Below are positions 31,686 to 38,021 of a stretch of 38,021 bases of DNA, piece after piece; positions within the stretch are counted from its first letter, which is position 1; every line of letters begins with the position of its first letter. The DNA comes from Phaeoceros laevis. Lineage: Eukaryota; Anthocerotophyta; Anthocerotopsida; Notothyladales. Made by a program: the position numbers and the translations under genes. Below the pieces are notes generated by a model. That model did no database searches, had not been told where the DNA came from, and saw only the letters and a program-made list of their open reading frames with translations. The DNA is taken from contig JBNGIQ010009039.1 of the NCBI GenBank assembly GCA_049999765.1, positions 72,916 through 110,936 on the forward strand, written 5' to 3'.

Positions 31686-33183
31686 AAGAAGGAAGCTGTT
31701 CAAAGGTAGCAGACCTGTGGATTGGCCCGGGCCCTGAGAAATTGTGAGCAACTTGTAGAGGGCTCAGCTGGGCAAACCGAGTTGGGAGGTGCTGCCGCTG
31801 CTGGGAGGCAAGAGCCTTGCTTGCTGCTGTCTGCATGAGAGACTCCAACACAGTCCTGAGCCTTATGTTGCGAACCATGCCATCTCCGGGCTGACAACAC
31901 TCCTTTCTTTTGCAGGCCTGCGCGGGCCCCTCTGGCGATGGAGTGGCCCATGGCCAAGCACGATCGATCGATCCAGAGGCGGTATAGTCTCTGCATAGGC
32001 GTTGTGCTCTCTTTCTGCAAACAAAACTTGGTGCTTGCCTTGTGTGGAGTTTTGTGCCTGCAACACCCGTGGCTGCTCAGACAGCAGGTGAGGTCCGGTA
32101 GCTGGCCAGCCTGCTCGCCCCTCTGCATGCTCTTTGCATTGGAGGTCACCGCAGTCTTAGAAAAGCCTCTGCGGCAGCCGTCCTTGTCCTGGCAGGCGCC
32201 ACGGCCGCAACAATTCCGACTTTATATTGTGCGTGCACAAGACAAGGACCTGTGGGGATCCCGGAATGCTCAGATCCAGGCCGTGGCGTGGGACCTCCAT
32301 TACTTTTTCCTTGAAGAGATACCCAACGACAGGTATATATGCTTACAAGTCGACAAAGCCTCATGTCACGAGCAGCAGCACGCACAACTTGCCAGCCTTA
32401 GGTGCGCTCTAGTACATCTTAATTACATATGACGCGCCCTCGTGACTGATGATGAAAATCCTCAAGATTCTGGATCGATCGCCACAAGCTTGCAATTCAC
32501 CCACAATGTCATATATATGATAAATTCCACGTAGCTAAAATAACTGCGCGCGCGGCAAGTTGCAAAGCTTTCTCTGCACTGAGGCGACAGACGGTAACGT
32601 GGGTACAGCTCATGTACGCCGGTGCCGCTGTGGTCCGTGCAACCGGTGCGGCTGCAGTAGCTTTCGTTTTGCAGTCCGCACCGGACCATTAGCATCATAA
32701 TATTCCGGAGATCAGAGTCATCAGACGCAAGGCTTCGTTGACTGGACCGGACACTCTGTCCGCCACGCGGAAGGAAGCTGCTCGTCATCTCTCTGATGAT
32801 GAAGGGTATAAGTCGTTTCGGCGATGCCTAGTCAGCAGGGAGGCCGATATGGCGGACCGCGTGGCGGAACCATAGGCTCGAGGGACGGTTCCTGAATTGG
32901 TACAAATGGTCCGCAGTTTGTTTAAGAAGGCGTGAGTCATGCCCAGAGTCGTCAATTCTGACAGTTTTGTCTGGGCAAAAGGTATTCACAGGACTGCAGC
33001 GCGTGCGTGCGTACGGCCGACAGTTGCCTGCATTATTGCCGTTCGGGAGCGATGGTCCATACCGGATACCATGGAGACTGATAGAGTCATGGACCTGGTG
33101 CCACCAATTAGTTGCGGGCGCGTGTCCTGGTTTTGTCCCTTCTGCGGGCTTGTCTAGATGTGAGGGCCAATTAGGTCAATTAC
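31686..33183. other. Gene-free stretch
   Basis: An ATG-initiated frame of 164 codons exists at 31938-32432 on the plus strand. It has no domain, and about one frame of that length is expected by chance in a window this size. Nothing else is supported. Confidence 0.35.
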
Positions 33184-33543
33184 TTGTTAGCCTGTAAGGC
33201 ACAAACAACTGTGCAGTCCGACCACTACGTGCATCCAACTGTCAACTCATCAGACCAGTTGGAACTGGTTCCGTCTGACTACACACCACTGTGGGATGCT
33301 ATCCGCAGGGCCGCAGGGCAGGCCATGGACGGCATGGATTTGATACAAAGATTCAGGGCCTGGATTGAGAGCAAAGAGGGAGAGATCCGGGCTGTCCACA
33401 TGTTACCAGGCGCGCGCACCACGCCCCTATCCATAACCTTGCTCCAAAAGTACTCATATATTATTGTAAAAGCAACCATTCGTTCGGTCCCCACTCGACC
33501 ATCAGGCCAGGACTATCATATTTGGAAACGTCAGTCTCGCTAA
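33184..33543 (+). other. Coding-like open stretch, unidentified
   Basis: The frame is open for about 120 codons with protein-like composition (SDYTPLWDAIRRAAGQAMDG, RFRAWIESKEGEIRAV). It has no ATG until about 33327, so if real it would be an internal exon or a fragment. I do not recognise it. Confidence 0.2.
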
Positions 33544-34166
33544 ATGAAAGTTACATGAGATCCTCCCTGTAACAGCGACGTCGGTCTTGAAAGTGCCTGC
33601 CGATACTTGGGCATTTGGGCTGGGATTTTTCCACGGGTCCCAAAGGCTTGCTTGTCGGGATATCGATAACCTTTTCCGCGTCCATACCATTTCCTGCAAT
33701 CCCAGGTACGGCTGCTGCTGCTGGCTTCAGAAGGCAATTACCTTGCCTTGTCCATGTCCCATAGTGTGCATTTGACGTGAACTTCATGGAAGGCAGAATT
33801 GGGCTGGCCCCTAGCCCACCACCCGAAAGAGCCACTAAAGTTGGGCTCACCTGATTCATGCTTGTAGGAAAGGGCCACCCATGGCCAAAAAAGCTAAAAG
33901 ACGCATCAGCTACTTGCACCCTCACGAGTATGGATTTTTGAACTTTTTTTTGCTGGCCCAGCACCCACATGGTAAACTGTAAAATGTGACCACGGTGATT
34001 CAGATGAGACCAGCAGCTCAACGCCTTGCAGCATGGTCCCTCAACGTTAACCCCCACTAGGATTTGTACCATCATAGGCAGTACTTAGTACTCTCTACTT
34101 AAAGCACAGTGCTATGCTTTGAAGAGGTCTACCAGCCTAAGTGCACAAAGAGCAACTAGTCCCTGC
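33544..34166. other. Gene-free stretch
   Basis: No gene, tRNA or clear repeat recognised. Confidence 0.35.
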
Positions 34167-34290
34167 AATCACCATAGTAGTAGTAGTAATGAGAGGACAC
34201 ACCTTAGTCGACTCCACATGGGAATCCCAATCACCATAGTAGTAGTAGTAATGAGAGGATACACCTTAGTGGACTCCACATGGGAATCCC
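34167..34290. repeat. 62-bp direct tandem duplication
   Basis: Two copies (34167-34228 and 34229-34290) begin AATCACCATAGTAGTAGTAG and end GGGAATCCC. They differ at about two positions, so this is a recent duplication. Each contains a short TAG triplet run. Confidence 0.92.
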
Positions 34291-34934
34291 TTTTGTGGGG
34301 GACTGTCAACGAGAAGCCATCACAAGGCAAAGTTAAAGCCCGTCTCTAGTGTTGCACTGTAAAAACAGCATGGGAGTAACTGCCCGAGTCCGACCAATGC
34401 TCACCAAAAATTTTTTAACCAACCCTAAAAAATCCTAGAGTTCTTCCACATAAAAGTCTTTTTATAATTTGAAAACAGACCATTTTTGACAAAGTCCCTC
34501 AACTTTCCGGCAATGACAAAAAATCATAGTTACACAGTACGTAAAATACTTTTTGGCATATTGCGTATTATATGCGTGGTGTACGCGTATAAAAATATAG
34601 TGTACGTTTTTTGCCACGTGTCAAAACGGAGTCCGTAAAATACATCAAAAAGTACGAAAAATACTTACCTCGCCCTTTGTCATTAAAGAGAAAAATCCCG
34701 AAGAGATTGCTCTTGTCCATGGTTGGTAACTGACGATAGTGACTACACACCTCGATCCTGCCAGGTACCAAGCAATCATTGTAGACACTAGTGGCTTCAC
34801 ACCTCGAACTCCCCCTCAAAAATCTGCTGGGGAGCCCCAATATTGGCCGGGCGTTGCATCTCTGCAGCAACGTCTCATCCGACCTGTGAAGGCTTTGAGA
34901 GTTGTGGGTTGGAATTTCTCACTGCTCACTCAGA
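34291..34934. promoter_or_regulatory. Upstream region of the P450 gene, with G-box
   Basis: AT-rich DNA carrying a G-box core CACGTG at 34615-34620, about 315 bp upstream of the ATG, and TATAAAAATATA near 34589. TACGTAAAATACTTTTTG-like words recur around 34540 and 34640. G-boxes bind bHLH or bZIP proteins in plants, but function here is inference. Confidence 0.4.
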
Positions 34935-36963
34935 ATGGAGGACCGTAGCTATCATGGATGGCTGTCCATGTGTTTGGGGGCGCCACTGTTGCTACTGCTC
35001 TTGACATTGTTCTCCAGGCTTGCCAACTGCTGGAGCACGTGGTGGGAGAAAATGCGGATCCAGAGTATCATGAAGCAGCAAGGCATTGCTGGACCTCCGA
35101 TCATGTTGAAAAACCTCTTCACTGGACACGCCAAAGACATGCTAGAGTCAAAGAAGAAGGAGATGGAAAGTCCCGACTTGCCAGTTGGCACACACGACAT
35201 GGAGAGCAGCACGCAGTCCTTCATCAAAGACTGCAGAAGGCGATATGGTGAGTACTTCCAAGATGCAACCCCAGAACTGATCAGTTATGCAATTTGGTTC
35301 CAACAAATGGCGAGGGCCCGTCCATGGAGGATGCACTAACCAGTAACCAGGGTCCTAAGTCCGCATTCATGCTCCGGTTGATGACCTTTCATGACAGGGA
35401 ATCCCTTCATTTACTGGTGGGGGGTGGATGCCACCATATCCACCACAGATGTGGAAGTGGTGAAAGCTGTCTTAATCAGCAGGTTTTCTTCCTTCACGCC
35501 ATCTGAACAGCTGAGGAGGAACAGGCAACGCACATTTGGAAAGCATGGCTTGCTGAACCAAGAGGGAGACAGGTGGGCTCACCAGAGACGTCTTCTCAAT
35601 TCTGCGTTTCACATGACCAAACTCAAGGTATGTTCGTTGTCACAGACAAACTGCAAACCCTCAGGCTCCCTCCAGCATCCTGCAAAAAATGAACAGACAG
35701 CAAGAGAATCAGACTTGGTCGGTCATGGTGTTGGCTTCCAGGGGATGGTGGAGAAGATGGATACTTGTGCCAAACAGTTGACAGATGAATGGGACCAACT
35801 AGTGAAGGCAGGCGGTGGTCGTGCAAACATCGATGTCGATAAGGTCTTCACCGGCTTCGCTGCAGACGTGCTTGCTCGAACTGCCTTCGGTAGCAGCTAC
35901 AAAACAGGGCACAAAATCTTCAACCTGTCAACGGAGCTGAGCGTCTTGACCACGAACAATGCCTACTACAGCGCTCTCCCCCTGTACAAGTATGTATGTC
36001 AATTGCCAACTCCGTAGGATTTCCTTCATCTTATGGATGAACTCTTTGCCAACTGACCATTATCCACTCCCCTCCAGGTATCTCCCTACCAAAAGAAACA
36101 GACGTATTGCAGAAACGCTGAGGGCTCTCGAAGACAACATCAGGCTGAGTGTCCTGGAGCGCATGAAATGTGGAGACGCAGCTTCGCCTGAGAAGGATGA
36201 CCTCCTAGATCTGATGATCAAAGCCAGTCGAGAATTCGGCACCCCGGGGAGCAAGTCTCATGTGTCCCTAGAATACCTTCTGGACGAATGCAGAACCTTC
36301 TACTTTGCAGGGCATGAGACAACCAACGGAGCCCTACAGTGGACCATGATGCTGTTGGCCCTGCACCCGGAGTGGCAAGAGAAGGTCAGGTTGGAGGTGG
36401 ATGAAGTCACCCAAGGCAAACCTGGCATCACCGCCGACATGATGAGCAAGCTCAAAGTGGTAAGACAAGTGTTCAAAACCCCGCTCTTCTAGGGCTTCAA
36501 TTCAAGATTGCTCTCGCCTCAGAAATCTCTCTCGCAGGTGACGATGGTGCTGTCCGAAAGCCTAAGACTATACCCCACGGCCTCAAACCTGACGAGGCAG
36601 GCAGTGGAAGACGTTCAGGTTGGAGACCTGTTCATTCCCAAGGGCGTGTGTGTCTACATCTCAATTCTGGCTATGCACACGATGCCGGAATTTTGGGGCC
36701 AGGATGCCCTACAATTCAAGCCAGATCGGTTCAAAAACGGGGCCATGAAAGCGTGCTCTAATCCGATAGCATACATGCCCTTCTCCAGGGGCCCTAGGAA
36801 GTGCATTGGCGAGGAGTTCCTGATGGCCGAGGGCAAGATTGTTCTGGCTAGGGTTCTCCAAAGCTTCCGGTTTGCTCTCTCCCCCGAATATCGCCATGTC
36901 CCTCACGTTCCAATGTTGCTCAAGCCAAAATTTGGAATGCCTCTGATTGTCTCCAAGAGGTAA
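34935..36963 (+). CDS. Cytochrome P450, CYP72-clan type, five exons
   Basis: P450s are haem monooxygenases, normally anchored in the ER. Exons: 34935-35247, 35398-35627, 35742-35989, 36078-36459 and 36538-36963. All introns are GT-AG and the product is 532 residues. An N-terminal anchor is visible at about residues 10-29 (CLGAPLLLLLLTLFSRLA), followed by QGIAGPP. The oxygen-binding I-helix motif AGHETT is at 341-346, the K-helix ExxR is ESLR at 398-401, FKPDRF follows, and the haem loop PFSRGPRKCIG has its ligand Cys at 480. The sequence style (KHGLLNQEGDRWAHQRRLLN, VTMVLSESLRLYPTA) and five-exon structure fit the CYP72 clan (CYP709/714/735 relatives), whose members often act on hormones or terpenoids. 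The substrate is unknown. No inactivating lesion was seen. Confidence 0.93.
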
Positions 36964-38021
36964 ACTAGTAGCAGCCCCGGCCGCTTTGTTACAGTTACGA
37001 GATCCAGTGCAGTCCAAACGACCTGAGAGCTGAAGAGTACACTTTGCCTTCCCCACACGGTGTCTGCAACGCCTGTTTGATAGACTGCAATTTCGGAGCC
37101 GACGGCTTGGCCGTCTGAGACTGTAATGGTTCGACCTGGATCCTATCACTGTTTGTTTTACAACAGAATTCACCACTCTCTTCCTTGAGCGAAGTCTACG
37201 GGATATCAGATACCTATAGTCCTATAGCCGACGTACCCGGGCTGGAAGAATGCCTGGAAGAATGACCTCCTAATTTGATGTCGGCACCAGCAACGAAGCA
37301 GTACGTTTTCGGTGGCTGCGAAAGTACAGAACCAATCTAGCTGGTCGACAACAGGCTCCACCAACGACCTCCTGGAAGGAAATTCGAAATTTGAAGCAGA
37401 TCTAGTGTGGCATACTACACCCCGCTACCTATGTTAAGTACTCCCCACTACCTAACACGCATTCCCACACACAAATCAAATGCAAGGACTCTGGGTCATT
37501 CCTAGCTCGCCGACAGCGCGATCACTCCCATTCGTGATTTCTATAGGGCCTAAGGACGCCCATATCCTGCTCTAGCATTGGGCGCCTGGCCTTGACCTCT
37601 AGCCCGGTCACGCAGCACCGATCATCCGATCGGAGCAGCGCACGAGCTGCTCCGCCATAGCGACCACCTTGGGCACGAGCTGCTCTCCTTTTTCCCGCCA
37701 CTTAGCAGCCCGATCGGGTAAAACAAAGTATAACAAACCGGCCAGAGGTATCCTATGAATACCGTAGCAGACCCCGGGAGGCCTGCTACTGGGGGTAGCG
37801 GTCGCTAAGACGGCGACCTATTCAGAAACTCTTAGTACTTTGTCGAGGAGCTTTATGCAGGAGAAGATTGTTGGCTGTGAAATTGTTGGCTGTGATACTT
37901 TAGGTGTTGGCTTTAGCAGTGAATCGGCCAGCTCCACGTCTGGCCCTATCCACCAAAGGTAAGGCGTTTCTGATCTTCAATTATTGAGATGCAAATTTTA
38001 TGGTTTTTGTTGCTTTGACAT
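36964..38021. other. Gene-free right end
   Basis: No gene recognised. Small repeats are present: GCACGAGCTGCTC at 37640-37652 and 37673-37685, ATTGTTGGCTGTGA twice at about 37867-37895, and a GTAGCAG/CTGCTAC hairpin at 37764-37789. It could be the edge of a repetitive element that continues outside the window. Confidence 0.35.

Noticed and set aside
31938-32432. ATG-started frame of 164 codons with hydrophobic stretches
   Set aside because: No recognisable domain and no coding-like pattern. About one frame this long is expected by chance in the window.

Overview
This window is nuclear DNA from a land plant. The genes have short GT-AG introns (66 to 255 bp) and belong to plant families: a PLS-class PPR protein with an editing-type DYW domain, a nodulin-like MFS transporter, a BAHD acyltransferase, a CYP72-clan P450 and a bHLH protein with an ACT-like tail. 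A fragment of the plastid 16S rRNA 5' end lies in an intergenic stretch. The compact introns, the DYW protein and the GC-rich plastid-like fragment suggest a seed-free plant, perhaps a lycophyte or hornwort. The species cannot be fixed from the sequence alone.

Layout. 1-1915: decayed copy of a transposon-type protein (DUF7869-like), running off the left edge. 1916-5944: gene-free DNA with hairpins, a 100-bp tandem repeat, the plastid insert and CG-rich palindromic repeats. 5945-7446 (-): BAHD acyltransferase with a nonsense codon and a frameshift. 8020-8632: two decayed fragments of a DYW domain. 9166-9552 (-): possible small membrane protein. 9968-12121 (-): full-length PPR-DYW gene. 12122-12958: divergent promoter interval with a telo-box. 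12959-16038 (+): mitochondrial LepA/EF4 (GUF1) in 11 exons. 16152-16251: 100-N assembly gap. 17236-19032 (+): intronless nodulin-like MFS transporter, followed directly by a foldback (MITE-like) element. 20100-20550: 142-bp tandem repeats with palindromic cores. 21053-24325 (-): exportin-2/CAS in three exons, with duplicated blocks in its upstream DNA. 24700-27630: gene-like remnants I could not identify. 28164-30819 (-): bHLH-ACT transcription factor in four exons. 30820-34934: largely gene-free. 34935-36963 (+): cytochrome P450 in five exons. The rest is gene-free.

The intact genes are mainly single-copy housekeeping or regulatory functions and form no obvious pathway. One possible functional pairing is the divergent PPR-DYW and GUF1 genes, both with expected organelle roles, across about 840 bp. 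The accessory content is transposon-derived, tandemly repeated or decayed. I found no clearly new system. The leads most worth following are the PPR-DYW gene with a non-canonical C-terminus beside two decayed DYW copies, the DUF7869-like element with its C-terminal WVAKV...VHWWRT module, the foldback element abutting the MFS stop codon, and the unidentified coding-like stretches at 24.9-27.6 kb.

Exon boundaries were read by eye from frame continuity, family conservation and GT/AG sites. None has transcript support here.
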